A stretch of 64,000 nt of DNA from Haloflavibacter putidus (GCF_006546625.1 NZ_VIAR01000003.1:248001-312000), one strand, 5' to 3'; counted from the stretch's first letter, positions 8,296-17,563 are shown. Numbers and translations are program-made. Notes: generated from the sequence alone by a model not told the origin.

Positions 8296-8814
8296 ATGAG
8301 ACCAAAACTTTTAATACTGTTTCTTTTATTGGGTTTTGCACTGCAAAAAGCGCAAGCACAAGCAGAAGTTGTGGTTAACGTAAAAACCAATGTAAACCAA
8401 TTTAGTTGCGAATGTACCGGTTTAAATGATTTGCATTTAAGCAAATTTAAAACCTATAATAAGATAGTAATTCCGGTGACAGATTTTGATTGTCCCAAAA
8501 AATTAATGGAGCGCGACTTACAAAAGCTCTTTCAAGCGAAAAAATTTCCCGAAATAGAGTTATTTATAGATACCCAAAAAAACAACGCCCATTTACGACA
8601 AACAGCGTTAACTATTAAAATAAAAGAAATTGAGCAAACCTATCGCGTAGCGTTAACCAAGCACACAGAAGAGAAAAAAGAATTTTATACGGGCAGTCAA
8701 ATAATTTCTATAGAAAACTATAATATAGAACCACCAACCAAAGCTTTGGGCTTGGTAAAAGTGCGTGAAAAAGTGTTAATCGAGTTTAAGATACCCGCTA
8801 ATTTTCTACGCTAA
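8296..8814 (+). CDS. YceI-like secreted protein
   Basis: A 172-residue protein with a signal peptide (about 1-22, ending AQAQ) and a divergent YceI-like domain. The pattern of strands and the closing NYNIEPPTKALGLVKV match the FNIDPPKAMFG region of the upstream YceI protein at 6378. It carries Cys pairs (CEC and FDCPKK) that the first copy lacks. It probably belongs functionally with the YceI-porin pair, although a terminator separates them. Confidence 0.68.
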   Translation: MRPKLLILFLLLGFALQKAQAQAEVVVNVKTNVNQFSCECTGLNDLHLSKFKTYNKIVIPVTDFDCPKKLMERDLQKLFQAKKFPEIELFIDTQKNNAHLRQTALTIKIKEIEQTYRVALTKHTEEKKEFYTGSQIISIENYNIEPPTKALGLVKVREKVLIEFKIPANFLR

Positions 8815-8825
8815 GTTAATTTTTT

Positions 8826-8925
8826 GGGCGTTACCCCAATTAAAAGTTGGGGTCGGGCTTTCGTGAGTCGCTTCCCGATTGCTATCGCATCGGGAGAGCT
8901 TCAACAAACACTCAATCCCTAACGC
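8826..8925. repeat. Probable interspersed palindromic repeat element
   Basis: A 100-base non-coding unit with nested symmetry. Its ends are GCGTTA (8828-8833) and TAACGC (8920-8925). Inside are a hairpin ACCCCAA/TTGGGGT (8833-8839 and 8847-8853) and a second hairpin TCCCGAT/ATCGGGA (8873-8879 and 8889-8895). It is clearly richer in GC than its flanks. The build resembles REP/MITE-like intergenic repeats of Bacteroidota. There is only one copy in this window, so repeat status is inferred. Confidence 0.55.
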
Positions 8926-9004
8926 AAAAGGCAATCTTGTAAAAACATCAATCTTGTTTTAATTGAAAAGCTTAGACCTTGTTGACAGGAAAATAAAACA
9001 GCAA

Positions 9005-10705
9005 CTACCCAATAATCATTCCCGCAATAGTAGCCGAAAGTAAGGAAGCTAAAGTACCACCAATAACAGATTTTATTCCAAACCTGGATAAGGTTTTACG
9101 CTGTCCGGGCGCCAAAGAGCCAATTCCACCAATTTGAATACCAATAGAGGCAAAGTTGGCAAAACCACACAACATATAGGTTGCCATAATAATAGATTTT
9201 TCATAGGTAAGGCTTAAGCCTGCTGTGGCGTCTTTTAATTCGGCTAATTGAATGTAGCCTACAAACTCACTTGCCGCTAATTTTATTCCCAACAATTGCC
9301 CCATAAGCATAATGTCTTCTTTGGCAATACCAATAAGCCACATTAAAGGCGAGAAAATTATTCCCAAAGTAGATTCTATAGAAAAACTTTGGTAAGGCGT
9401 GTTCTCAGCTAAAACGCTGTTAAGGTTTGTCCACGCACCTATTTTACCAAAACCGTAATTTAGCATCGCAATTAAAGCTACAAATACCAAAAGCATTGCG
9501 CCAACATTTGCTGCTAATTTTAAACCTTCTGTCGTACCGTTTGCAATGGCATCTAAAATATTATCGCCAATTTTTTCTTGCGAAACTTCTACGCTTCTAT
9601 CTACTTCTTCTTGCTGCGGATACAATAATTTAGAAATAATAATCGCGCCGGGTGCTGCCATTACAGAAGCTGCCAACAAGTGCTTGGCAAATTCTAATCG
9701 CGCTACCGGATCGTCGCCACCCAAAAAGCCAATATATGCTGCCAAAACCCCGCCGGCCACAGTTGCCATTCCGCCAACCATAACCAAAAGAATTTCAGAT
9801 TTGGTCATTTTTTCTAAATAGGCTTTAATCATTAACGGTGCTTCGGTTTGACCTAAGAAAATATTACCGGCAACACTTAAACCTTCTGCTCCAGAAACAC
9901 CTAAAACACGCGATAAAAGAAGCGCCAGGCCTTTTACGACTATTTGAATAACACCAAGATAAAATAAAATAGAAGTTAAAGCAGAAAAGAAAATAACGGT
10001 TGGTAGTACTTGAAACAAGAAAATAAAACCGTAGCTGTCTACATTCATCAAATCGCCTAAAAGAAACTCACTTCCTGCGGCGGTAAAATCTAATATTTTT
10101 ACAAAAATCTGACCTACAAATTCAAAGCCAATTTGTACCCATTCTACTTGTAAAATTCCGTATGCCAAAAGCAATTGTCCGGCTAAACCTAAACCAACTG
10201 TGCGCCAGTTTATAGCTTTACGATTGCTGCTTAACAAGAAAGCTATAAGCAACAGACTTATCATACCAATTGCGCCACGCCAAAAACTGGTAAAAGTAAA
10301 CCCCTGGCTTTTTACAAACTTTTTGCCACCTGCAATACCTTCCGCGGAAGCGTTACTAGTATTTTGCTCATTATACTTAATGGTTTGCTGTGCATTTTGT
10401 AAAGTAAGCGTAGAATCTGTTAAAGCAGAAATTTCAAAACGTGCAATACTGTCTTTGGGTTGTTGGTAAAAAAACACCAACTGTTTATCTTTTAAGACAT
10501 ATTCTCCAGAGCTATGAACTTTGCCGGAATTTAATTTATATTCAAACGCGCCTTCTTGAAAAGAAAGGGTTTTTGGTGACGAAAAAAGAGTGGTTAAGGT
10601 ATCTTTTTTGGTTTCTGTTTGCCAGTCTTTTTCCAGACTTTGGGCAGAAGCGTTTAAGGTGTAAAAAGCTATTATTAATAAGCTTAGAAGATAACGTATT
10701 CTCAC
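9005..10705 (-). CDS. Concentrative nucleoside transporter (NupC/CNT) with N-terminal lipocalin-like domain
   Basis: A 566-residue inner-membrane protein. A signal-like segment (about 1-21) leads into a soluble beta-rich region at about 23-115 with the look of a lipocalin-like domain. The rest (about 135-566) is a full CNT-family nucleoside symporter with many membrane segments. CNT signatures include GQTEAPLMIKAYL and the late CGFANFASIGIQIGG. E. coli NupC is about 400 residues, so the N-terminal 130 or so are extra. The added domain would face the periplasm and might hold or sense substrate, which is inference. The gene ends just before the repeat element at 8826-8925. Confidence 0.88.
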   Translation of the reverse strand: MRIRYLLSLLIIAFYTLNASAQSLEKDWQTETKKDTLTTLFSSPKTLSFQEGAFEYKLNSGKVHSSGEYVLKDKQLVFFYQQPKDSIARFEISALTDSTLTLQNAQQTIKYNEQNTSNASAEGIAGGKKFVKSQGFTFTSFWRGAIGMISLLLIAFLLSSNRKAINWRTVGLGLAGQLLLAYGILQVEWVQIGFEFVGQIFVKILDFTAAGSEFLLGDLMNVDSYGFIFLFQVLPTVIFFSALTSILFYLGVIQIVVKGLALLLSRVLGVSGAEGLSVAGNIFLGQTEAPLMIKAYLEKMTKSEILLVMVGGMATVAGGVLAAYIGFLGGDDPVARLEFAKHLLAASVMAAPGAIIISKLLYPQQEEVDRSVEVSQEKIGDNILDAIANGTTEGLKLAANVGAMLLVFVALIAMLNYGFGKIGAWTNLNSVLAENTPYQSFSIESTLGIIFSPLMWLIGIAKEDIMLMGQLLGIKLAASEFVGYIQLAELKDATAGLSLTYEKSIIMATYMLCGFANFASIGIQIGGIGSLAPGQRKTLSRFGIKSVIGGTLASLLSATIAGMIIG

Positions 10706-10748
10706 AGGATGAATTTTAGTAAATAGTTTGCAAATATCGCATTAGCAA

Positions 10749-11378
10749 TTATTTGCGTTTAGAAATTTCGTCTCTTATTTTTGCCGCTCTTTCATAGTTT
10801 TCTTTTTTTACGGCTTCTTCTAAAAGTTTATTTAATTCTGACAAAGATTTTCTCTTTAATCCGTCATCTTCTTCTTCTTTTTTAGATGGGCCTTCTTCTT
10901 TTAAAGCGTCTTCTATGATTACTTCGGTTTGTTTTGCGGCTTCTTCTTCTTTTTCTGAAGGAGAGGTTTTTAAATAAACCCCGGCTTTGTCTAAAATGTT
11001 TTGATAGGTAAATATTGGCGCATCAAAACGCAAAGCCAAAGCAATAGCATCGCTGGTGCGAGCGTCTATAATCTCTTCTATCTTGTCTCGTTCGCAAATC
11101 AAACTGGAATAGAACACCCCGTCTACTAATTTATGTATGATGACTTGTTTTACATTTATGGCAAAACGTCCGGCCATGCTTTTAAATAAATCATGGGTAA
11201 GCGGTCGTGGGGGTTTAATATCTTTTTCTAAAGCAATTGCAATAGATTGGGCTTCAAAAGCACCAATAACAATAGGTAATTGTTTTTCTCCATCTACCTC
11301 GCTCAATAAAAGGGCATAGGCCCCATTTTGGGTCTGGCTGTAAGAAATACCTTTTATAGTCAATCGCACTAAACTCAT
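10749..11378 (-). CDS. Bifunctional nuclease (BFN/DUF151) family protein with UvrB/UvrC motif
   Basis: A 209-residue protein. Residues about 1-135 form the DUF151/BFN domain, with LPIVIGAFEAQSIAIALE, RPLTHDLF and a DARTSDAIALALRF core. An acidic, Glu/Lys-rich linker (about 140-175) joins it to a C-terminal UVR motif (LNKLLEEAVKKENYERAAKI). The family was named from plant proteins with nuclease activity; the bacterial role is not settled. It lies downstream of etfBA but is separated from them by a strong terminator. Confidence 0.88.
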   Translation of the reverse strand: MSLVRLTIKGISYSQTQNGAYALLLSEVDGEKQLPIVIGAFEAQSIAIALEKDIKPPRPLTHDLFKSMAGRFAINVKQVIIHKLVDGVFYSSLICERDKIEEIIDARTSDAIALALRFDAPIFTYQNILDKAGVYLKTSPSEKEEEAAKQTEVIIEDALKEEGPSKKEEEDDGLKRKSLSELNKLLEEAVKKENYERAAKIRDEISKRK

Positions 11379-11404
11379 ACTACAAAGTAATCAAAATATT
11401 CTAC

Positions 11405-11452
11405 AATAAAAAAGGCAGTCTAAATAAAGAGCTTATCTAGACTGCCCTTTTT
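11405..11452 (-). terminator. Terminator after etfA
   Basis: Stem GGCAGTCTA (11414-11422) with TAGACTGCC (11438-11446), flanked by an A-run on the left and a T-run on the right, so it could stop transcription in both directions. On the minus strand it closes the etfB-etfA operon before the BFN gene. Confidence 0.85.
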
Positions 11453-11475
11453 TACAGGGGCACAATTTATAAAAA

Positions 11476-12444
11476 TTATGCGTTATTAGCCTTAAATTCT
11501 TTTAATTTTTCGGTAAGCTTTGGCACTACTTCAAAAGCATCGCCAACTACGCCGTAATCTGCTGCTTTAAAGAACGGTGCTTCCGGGTCGTTATTTATAA
11601 CAACTTTGGTTTTAGAAGCGTTTATACCTGCCAAATGCTGGATAGCTCCAGAAATTCCCACGGCAATATATAAGTTTGCAGCTACCGGTTTTCCCGTTTG
11701 TCCCACGTGTTCGCTGTGTGGTCTCCAACCCATATCGCTCACTGGTTTAGAGCAAGCGGTTGCGGCACCAAGAACTTCTGCCAGGTTTTCTATCATTTCC
11801 CAATTTTCTGGACCTTTAAGGCCGCGACCTCCGGAAACTACAATCTCTGCATCTGCAATGGTAATTTTATCGGTTGCTTTGTCTACAGACTCGATGTTGA
11901 TAGAAAAATCTTCTTCGCTTAAGTTTGGTTCAAAGCTTTCTTCTTGCGCATCTGTTGCGTTTTCTTTTAAGCCGTAGGCATTTTTTGCTAATCCTACTAT
12001 TTTTACATCGGTAGAAATTTCGGTAATGTTAAAAGCTTTATTGGTAAAAGCATTTCTTTTTACCTGAAATGGCGAAGTGCTTTCTGGTAAGGCTACTGCA
12101 TTTGGTGCATAACCTGCTTCCAGGTTTACAGCCAAAATGGGTGCCAAATACCTATCGTTTGCGGTTTGCCCGATTACAACCACTTTGGCATCTTCGTTTT
12201 TTGCCGCCTGTGCAATTACATCCGCGTAAGCATCTGCATTAAATTTTTGCAGCTTATCGTTATTAACTTTTAATACTTTGCTAACGCCATATTTCCCTAA
12301 ATCCGAAGTGTCTTCGGCATTTACGCTCACGGCGGTAACGTTGGTATCCATTTTATCTGCTATTCCTTTGGCGTAAGAAGCGGCTTCAAAAGCTGCTTTC
12401 TTAAACTTTCCGTTTTCTGATTCGGTATATACTAAAACTGACAT
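11476..12444 (-). CDS. etfA: Electron transfer flavoprotein, alpha subunit
   Basis: FAD-binding subunit of the flavoprotein that takes electrons from acyl-CoA dehydrogenases. It has 322 residues, near the usual size. The C-terminal FAD domain is intact: VVSGGRGLKG, GWRPHSEHVGQTGKPV, LYIAVGISGAIQHLAG and INNDPEAPFFKAADYGVVGD follow in the family order. It comes 39 bases after etfB in the same operon. The acyl-CoA dehydrogenase at 26801-28162 is a possible electron donor. Confidence 0.97.
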   Translation of the reverse strand: MSVLVYTESENGKFKKAAFEAASYAKGIADKMDTNVTAVSVNAEDTSDLGKYGVSKVLKVNNDKLQKFNADAYADVIAQAAKNEDAKVVVIGQTANDRYLAPILAVNLEAGYAPNAVALPESTSPFQVKRNAFTNKAFNITEISTDVKIVGLAKNAYGLKENATDAQEESFEPNLSEEDFSINIESVDKATDKITIADAEIVVSGGRGLKGPENWEMIENLAEVLGAATACSKPVSDMGWRPHSEHVGQTGKPVAANLYIAVGISGAIQHLAGINASKTKVVINNDPEAPFFKAADYGVVGDAFEVVPKLTEKLKEFKANNA

Positions 12445-12483
12445 GTTTTCTTTCTTTTTTGAGATTAAATTAAAAAAGGAGGT

Positions 12484-13230
12484 TTAAATTGCTTTTGCTT
12501 CGTTATGCAACAAATCGATTAACTCGTCTAAGTTGTCTTCAGAAACTAATTTTACCTCGCCTTTTGGGGCTGGTTTTTCAAATTTGGTAGCGCTGGTTTT
12601 TGCATCTGCACCAACCGGATCTACCACTTTCAGCGGTTTTTTACGCGCCATCATAATACCACGCATATTGGGTATTTTAAGGTCGCTTTCTTCTACCAAA
12701 CCTTTTTGGCCGCCAATTACTAATGGAAAATCAGAACTCAATGTTTCTTTTCCGCCATCTATCTCGCGAATTGCAGTGGCCTTCTCACCTTCTACTTCTA
12801 AGCCAACGCAAGTGTTTACAAAATTGGCATCTATTAATTTGGCTAACATTCCGGGAACCATCCCGCCATTATAATCTATAGATTCTCTTCCGGCAATAAT
12901 TAAATCGTAGTTACCGTCTTGCGCCACTTTGGCCAATTCTTTGGCTACTTGAAAACCGTCTTTTGCTGCGGTGTTTACGCGTATAGCGTTATCTGCGCCA
13001 ATTGCCAATGCTTTGCGTAAAGTTGGCTCTGTTTCTGCTTCGCCTACATTTACCACATCTACAGAAGCGCCTTGCTTCTCTTTAAACCACATAGCGCGGG
13101 TTAAACCAAACTCGTCGTTTGGGTTTATAACATATTGTACTCCATTGGTATCAAATTTAGTGTCTCCATCTGTAAAATTGATTTTGGAAGTAGTGTCTGG
13201 TACGTGACTTATACACACTAATATTTTCAT
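12484..13230 (-). CDS. etfB: Electron transfer flavoprotein, beta subunit
   Basis: AMP-binding partner subunit of ETF, 248 residues. Family features are the N-terminal MKILVCISHVPDTTSKI, the mid-domain YDLIIAGRESIDYNGGMVPG, and LKIPNMRGIMMARKKPL, which corresponds to the recognition loop used to dock on dehydrogenases. It is the first gene of the etfB-etfA operon and diverges from pdhB across a 178-base promoter region. Confidence 0.97.
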   Translation of the reverse strand: MKILVCISHVPDTTSKINFTDGDTKFDTNGVQYVINPNDEFGLTRAMWFKEKQGASVDVVNVGEAETEPTLRKALAIGADNAIRVNTAAKDGFQVAKELAKVAQDGNYDLIIAGRESIDYNGGMVPGMLAKLIDANFVNTCVGLEVEGEKATAIREIDGGKETLSSDFPLVIGGQKGLVEESDLKIPNMRGIMMARKKPLKVVDPVGADAKTSATKFEKPAPKGEVKLVSEDNLDELIDLLHNEAKAI

Positions 13231-13365
13231 TTTTTATGTCTTTTTATTATGATAAATTTACTTAAAAATAAGTGATTGCGAATATACAGAAATTATATAA
13301 AAATTACTATGCTTGCATAATAAATTTTTATTAAAAAACATGTGGTTTTTGGATAGGTTTATTCC

Positions 13366-13373
13366 TACTTTTG
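13366..13373 (+). promoter_or_regulatory. -7 promoter element of pdhB
   Basis: TACTTTTG matches TAnnTTTG and lies 35 bases before the pdhB ATG. Confidence 0.6.
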
Positions 13374-13408
13374 TAGCCGTTATTAGATAAAAATACCTGG
13401 ATAATATC

Positions 13409-14389
13409 ATGAGAAGTATTCAATTTAGAGAGGCTGTAGCCGAAGCCATGAGCGAAGAGATGCGTAATGACGAATCTATCTATTTGATGGGTGAGGAAGT
13501 TGCCGAATACAACGGAGCTTATAAAGCTTCTAAAGGAATGTTGGACGAGTTTGGCCCGGACCGGGTTATAGATACCCCAATTTCTGAAGCCGGTTTTAGC
13601 GGTATAGGAGTGGGTTCTACCATGACCGGTAACCGACCAATTATTGAGTTTATGACGTTTAACTTCTCTTTGGTAGCTATAGATCAAATTGTAAATAATG
13701 CCGCGAAAATAAGACAAATGTCCGGAGGTCAATTTAATTGTCCTATTGTGTTTAGAGGTCCTACGGCTTCTGCAGGACAATTAGGTGCTACGCACTCGCA
13801 GGCTTTCGAGAATTGGTATGCCAATTGTCCCGGTTTAAAAGTAGTGGTTCCTTCTAATCCTTACGATGCAAAAGGTTTGTTGAAATCTGCTATTAGAGAT
13901 GACGATCCGGTTATCTTTATGGAAAGTGAACAAATGTATGGCGATAAAGGCGAAGTGCCAGAAGAAGATTATATTATTCCTTTAGGCAAAGCAGATATAA
14001 AACGCGAAGGCGACGATGTTACCATCGTATCTTTTGGTAAAATTATAAAAGAAGCTTATAAAGCCGCAGATAAATTAGCTGAAGAAGAAAATATTTCTTG
14101 CGAAATTATAGATTTACGTACCGTGCGACCAATGGATCACGAAACCATTATGGAGTCGGTAAAAAAGACCAATAGGTTGGTAATTTTAGAAGAAGCCTGG
14201 CCTTTTGGCAATGTAGCTACAGAAATTACCTACCAAGTACAAGAACAAGTTTTTGACTATTTAGATGCGCCAATCATAAAACTAAATACCGCCGATGCGC
14301 CTGCACCGTATTCTCCAGTGTTATTAAAAGAATGGTTGCCTAATAGTGAAGATGTTGTTAAAGCTGTTAAAAAGGTGCTTTATAAATAA
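13409..14389 (+). CDS. pdhB: Pyruvate dehydrogenase E1 component, beta subunit
   Basis: Beta subunit of the thiamine-diphosphate-dependent E1 of the pyruvate (or a related 2-oxo acid) dehydrogenase complex. It has 326 residues, as usual for the family. The segments GEEVAEYNGAYKASKGM, IDTPISEAGFSGIGVG (with the Glu that activates the cofactor), FRGPTASAGQLGATHSQ and the C-terminal LEEAWPFGNVATEI are complete. No E1-alpha or E2 gene adjoins it, so those partners must lie elsewhere. It has its own promoter and terminator, and so is a single-gene unit. Confidence 0.94.
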   Translation: MRSIQFREAVAEAMSEEMRNDESIYLMGEEVAEYNGAYKASKGMLDEFGPDRVIDTPISEAGFSGIGVGSTMTGNRPIIEFMTFNFSLVAIDQIVNNAAKIRQMSGGQFNCPIVFRGPTASAGQLGATHSQAFENWYANCPGLKVVVPSNPYDAKGLLKSAIRDDDPVIFMESEQMYGDKGEVPEEDYIIPLGKADIKREGDDVTIVSFGKIIKEAYKAADKLAEEENISCEIIDLRTVRPMDHETIMESVKKTNRLVILEEAWPFGNVATEITYQVQEQVFDYLDAPIIKLNTADAPAPYSPVLLKEWLPNSEDVVKAVKKVLYK

Positions 14390-14407
14390 AGTATACCATT
14401 ATATTTG

Positions 14408-14437
14408 AGGCTTCATTCAATCGGGTGAAGCTTTTTT
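14408..14437 (+). terminator. Terminator after pdhB
   Basis: Stem GCTTCA (14410-14415) with TGAAGC (14426-14431), followed by a run of six T. The GTG at 14425 that would lengthen the next gene lies inside this hairpin, which argues for its start at 14449 instead. Confidence 0.8.
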
Positions 14438-14448
14438 ATTTCAAATCT

Positions 14449-16944
14449 ATGAAAAACTACTTCGCAGGCATTTTCTTTTTTTTTATTGTCTTTACCGCTT
14501 ACAGTCAAACAAAAGTTGGCGGTATTGTGCAAGATGAAAGCGGAGAGCCGGTGCCTTTTGCTAATGTATTATTTGCAAATTCTTCAGAAGGTACCATAAC
14601 CAACGACGATGGTAGTTTCTATTATCAATCAGAAAAAACCTATAATGCCATTACTGTTTCTTTTATGGGGTTTGAAACCAAGACCATAGAGTTAGAACAA
14701 AAAGTAAATTACGATATGGTAATAACGCTGCAAGAAGCAGCAGATGCCTTAGATGAGGTGGTAATATACCAAGGGAAAACCTCTAAAAAAAATAATCCCG
14801 CTATAGATATTTTACGGAAAATATGGGCTAATAAAAGAGATAACGGCGTAGAAAAATTCAAGCAATACCAATATAAAAAGTACGAAAAACAAGAATTTGA
14901 TCTAAATACCATAGACAGTGCTTTGATTAACAGCAAGGTTTTTAATGGTATGGAGTTTATTTTTGAGCAAACAGATACCAATGCCGTTACCGGGAAAACT
15001 TATCTTCCAATCTTTTTAAACGAAGCCGTTTACCGCGTTTATGGCGATAATAAATTAGACAAAGAAAAAGAAATATTGTTGGGTAATAAAAACTCTGGTT
15101 TCAGCAACAACCAAGCCTTAATTGCTTTTGTTAAAGACTTATATGCAGAGTATAATATTTACGATAATTACTTAAAGTTTTTTGATAAAAGCTTTGTAAG
15201 TCCACTGTCAGAAACCGGTATAAATGTCTACAACTACGTTTTAGCAGATACTGCTTATATAGACAATAAATACAGTTATAAAATCGTCTATTACCCAAGA
15301 CGTAAAAACGAACTTACTTTTAAAGGAGATTTTTGGGTAAACGACACTACTTGGGCTATAAAAAAAATAAATATGGAACTTACCCAAAGTGCAAACATAA
15401 ACTGGGTAAAAGAGCTTTATATAGAACAAGAATACGATGTGCTTAACGACTCGATTTTCTTGATTACCCGCGATCATTTTATGACCGATTTTGCCTTAAA
15501 CAAAAAACCAGATTCGCGTGGTGTTTACGGAAAAAGAACAACATTATATAGCGATTATGTTTTTAATGAAGAAAAAGGCGAAGCTTTTTATAAAAGAACT
15601 GCAGATCCATACCAAGAACAAGTTTACAACAGAGGGGACGAATTTTGGAAAAATAACCGTACCGAAGAATTAAACAAAGACGAACGCCAAGTATATAAAA
15701 TGTTGGACACTTTGCGTACCGTTCCTGCTTTTAAAAGATTGTACAACGTAGGTTCTATTTTAGCATCCGGTTATGTAGAAATTGGTAATTTCGATTTTGG
15801 TCCCATTTTTTCTACCTTCGGGTTTAACGATGTAGAAGGTGTTCGCGTGCGTGCCGGTGGAAGAACCTATTTCTCTAGAAACGACCAATGGCGCTTAGAA
15901 GGATATACCGCTTACGGTTTTAAAGACAACAAATTTAAGTACGGTATTTCGGGAAAATGGCTTCTAGACAGACGAAGCCGTTTGATTATAAGCGGTGGTA
16001 ACCGTCGCGATGTAGAGCAATTGGGTGCAAGCCTTACCAATACCAGCGATGTTTTGGGAAGAAGCTTGGCTTCCTCCTCTCTAATAACCGTTGGCGCTAA
16101 TGAAAGTCTTACAAATATTAACCTTTCTACCTTTGCCGTAGAAATGGAACCTTTTTTAAACCTTCGCGTAAGAGTAGGAGGTTCTTACCGAACTTTAGAG
16201 CCGGCGTCTAAAGAGTTTAGTTTGGCCTATTATACCAACCAAGCACGCACCCAAACAAGCGAACTTACAGAGCAAGCAGAAATTTCTACTATGATACGTT
16301 ATACTCCGGGTCGTAAAACCACCGGTTACGGTGTAGAACGCATTATTGTAAACGACGATGATTATGCGCAATTGTTTTTAAATTATTCGGTAGGGGTAAA
16401 AGATATTTTTAGCAGCGATTTCGAGTACGAAAAACTTCAATTCTACTATCGTCAACCCTACAATGTTGGCGGTTTGGGTAGATTAACTTCTACTTTCGAA
16501 ATTGGTAAAACCTTTGGCGAAGTACCTTTGGGTCTTTTAAACGTAGTTCCAGGTAACCAAACATTATTCTCTATTTTCGGGTCTTTCCCGTTAGTAGATT
16601 ATTATGAGTTTGTTACAGATACTTACGCCAGTTTGCATTTAGAACACAACTTTAACGGCCGTATTTTTGGGCGCGTGCCGTGGTTGCGCGACCTAAATTT
16701 ACGCGAAATTGTAGCAGCGCGCGCTGTAGCCGGAGATATATCTAAAGAAAATAGACAATTAAATGCTTCTACTTCTAACCCGGTCTTATTTGCACCAGAT
16801 CAAAAACCATATTGGTCGTGGAGTGTTGGAGTAGGTAATATCTTTAATGTTTTTAGATTGGATTTTCACTTCCGTGGAAACTATAAAGACACGCCAGATG
16901 CCAGAGATTTCGGGGTTACCGGCTCCTTCGGATTTTATTTCTAA
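14449..16944 (+). CDS. DUF5686 outer-membrane protein with carboxypeptidase-regulatory-like domain
   Basis: About 831 residues. A signal peptide (about 1-19, ending AYSQ) precedes a carboxypeptidase-D regulatory-like beta-sandwich (KVGGIVQDESGEPVPFANV, about 22-100). A long DUF5686 region follows, ending in a predicted beta-barrel that closes with GVTGSFGFYF. Such proteins are large outer-membrane components in Bacteroidota, and their function is not established. The reading frame is open back to a GTG at 14425, but that codon is inside the pdhB terminator and the signal peptide begins at the ATG at 14449. Confidence 0.85.
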   Translation: MKNYFAGIFFFFIVFTAYSQTKVGGIVQDESGEPVPFANVLFANSSEGTITNDDGSFYYQSEKTYNAITVSFMGFETKTIELEQKVNYDMVITLQEAADALDEVVIYQGKTSKKNNPAIDILRKIWANKRDNGVEKFKQYQYKKYEKQEFDLNTIDSALINSKVFNGMEFIFEQTDTNAVTGKTYLPIFLNEAVYRVYGDNKLDKEKEILLGNKNSGFSNNQALIAFVKDLYAEYNIYDNYLKFFDKSFVSPLSETGINVYNYVLADTAYIDNKYSYKIVYYPRRKNELTFKGDFWVNDTTWAIKKINMELTQSANINWVKELYIEQEYDVLNDSIFLITRDHFMTDFALNKKPDSRGVYGKRTTLYSDYVFNEEKGEAFYKRTADPYQEQVYNRGDEFWKNNRTEELNKDERQVYKMLDTLRTVPAFKRLYNVGSILASGYVEIGNFDFGPIFSTFGFNDVEGVRVRAGGRTYFSRNDQWRLEGYTAYGFKDNKFKYGISGKWLLDRRSRLIISGGNRRDVEQLGASLTNTSDVLGRSLASSSLITVGANESLTNINLSTFAVEMEPFLNLRVRVGGSYRTLEPASKEFSLAYYTNQARTQTSELTEQAEISTMIRYTPGRKTTGYGVERIIVNDDDYAQLFLNYSVGVKDIFSSDFEYEKLQFYYRQPYNVGGLGRLTSTFEIGKTFGEVPLGLLNVVPGNQTLFSIFGSFPLVDYYEFVTDTYASLHLEHNFNGRIFGRVPWLRDLNLREIVAARAVAGDISKENRQLNASTSNPVLFAPDQKPYWSWSVGVGNIFNVFRLDFHFRGNYKDTPDARDFGVTGSFGFYF

Positions 16945-16972
16945 AAATGAGGTATTAACGGGTAATATTTCG

Positions 16973-16980
16973 TAAATTTG
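16973..16980 (+). promoter_or_regulatory. -7 promoter element of ppa
   Basis: TAAATTTG matches TAnnTTTG and is followed by a leader of about 45-50 bases before the ppa ATG at 17031. Confidence 0.6.
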
Positions 16981-17030
16981 CAATCTTGAATTTTTTTTAA
17001 AGAAAATAGTAACCACAGTAATTTTGAGCG

Positions 17031-17540
17031 ATGAAATTTGATGTATTAATAGAAATTCCAAAAGGTAGCAGAAACAAGTACGAATATGACTTTAAATTAA
17101 AAAAGATTCGCTACGATAGGATGATCTTTTCTTCTATGATGTATCCGGCAGATTATGGTTTTATTCCAGAAACCTTGGCCTTAGATGAAGATCCTTTAGA
17201 TGTATTAGTTTTGGTAACAGAGCCAACTTTTCCAGGCTGTGTGATGGAAGTAGCGCCAATTGGGGTTTTCCATATGGCAGATGAAAAAGGTCCGGACGAA
17301 AAAATTATATGTGTTCCCGTAAGCGACCCTATCTCTAATAAAGTAAAAGACCTTTCAGAACTTAATTCACATCTTATAAAAGAAATAGAACATTTCTTTA
17401 GAGTATATAAAGATTTGGAAGAGAAAAAAGTAGATGTTGACGGTTGGGGCGATGCTTCTGAGGCAAAGGAAATTGTTAGACAATGCACCGAACGATATAA
17501 AAATAGTGACGTTCCTAAAGAGGAAGTAAGTATAGATTAA
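17031..17540 (+). CDS. ppa: Soluble inorganic pyrophosphatase (family I)
   Basis: Hydrolyses pyrophosphate in the cytoplasm. It has 169 residues, close to the usual 175. Family I marks are IEIPKGSRNKYEYD near the N-terminus, YPADYGFIPET, and the metal-binding DEDPLDVLVL with its clustered Asp residues. A terminator follows, and the next gene encodes a membrane pyrophosphatase, so two enzymes for the same substrate lie side by side. Confidence 0.97.
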   Translation: MKFDVLIEIPKGSRNKYEYDFKLKKIRYDRMIFSSMMYPADYGFIPETLALDEDPLDVLVLVTEPTFPGCVMEVAPIGVFHMADEKGPDEKIICVPVSDPISNKVKDLSELNSHLIKEIEHFFRVYKDLEEKKVDVDGWGDASEAKEIVRQCTERYKNSDVPKEEVSID

Positions 17541-17563
17541 TCTTTATTATAAATATTTAGTAT

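Noticed and set aside
13331-13780. 149-residue open frame on the minus strand over the pdhB start
   Set aside because: It is antisense to a well-supported gene, has no recognisable motif and covers the divergent promoter region. It is a shadow of pdhB.
14425-14448. GTG start for the DUF5686 protein
   Set aside because: The GTG lies in the terminator hairpin of pdhB, and the signal peptide begins at 14449.
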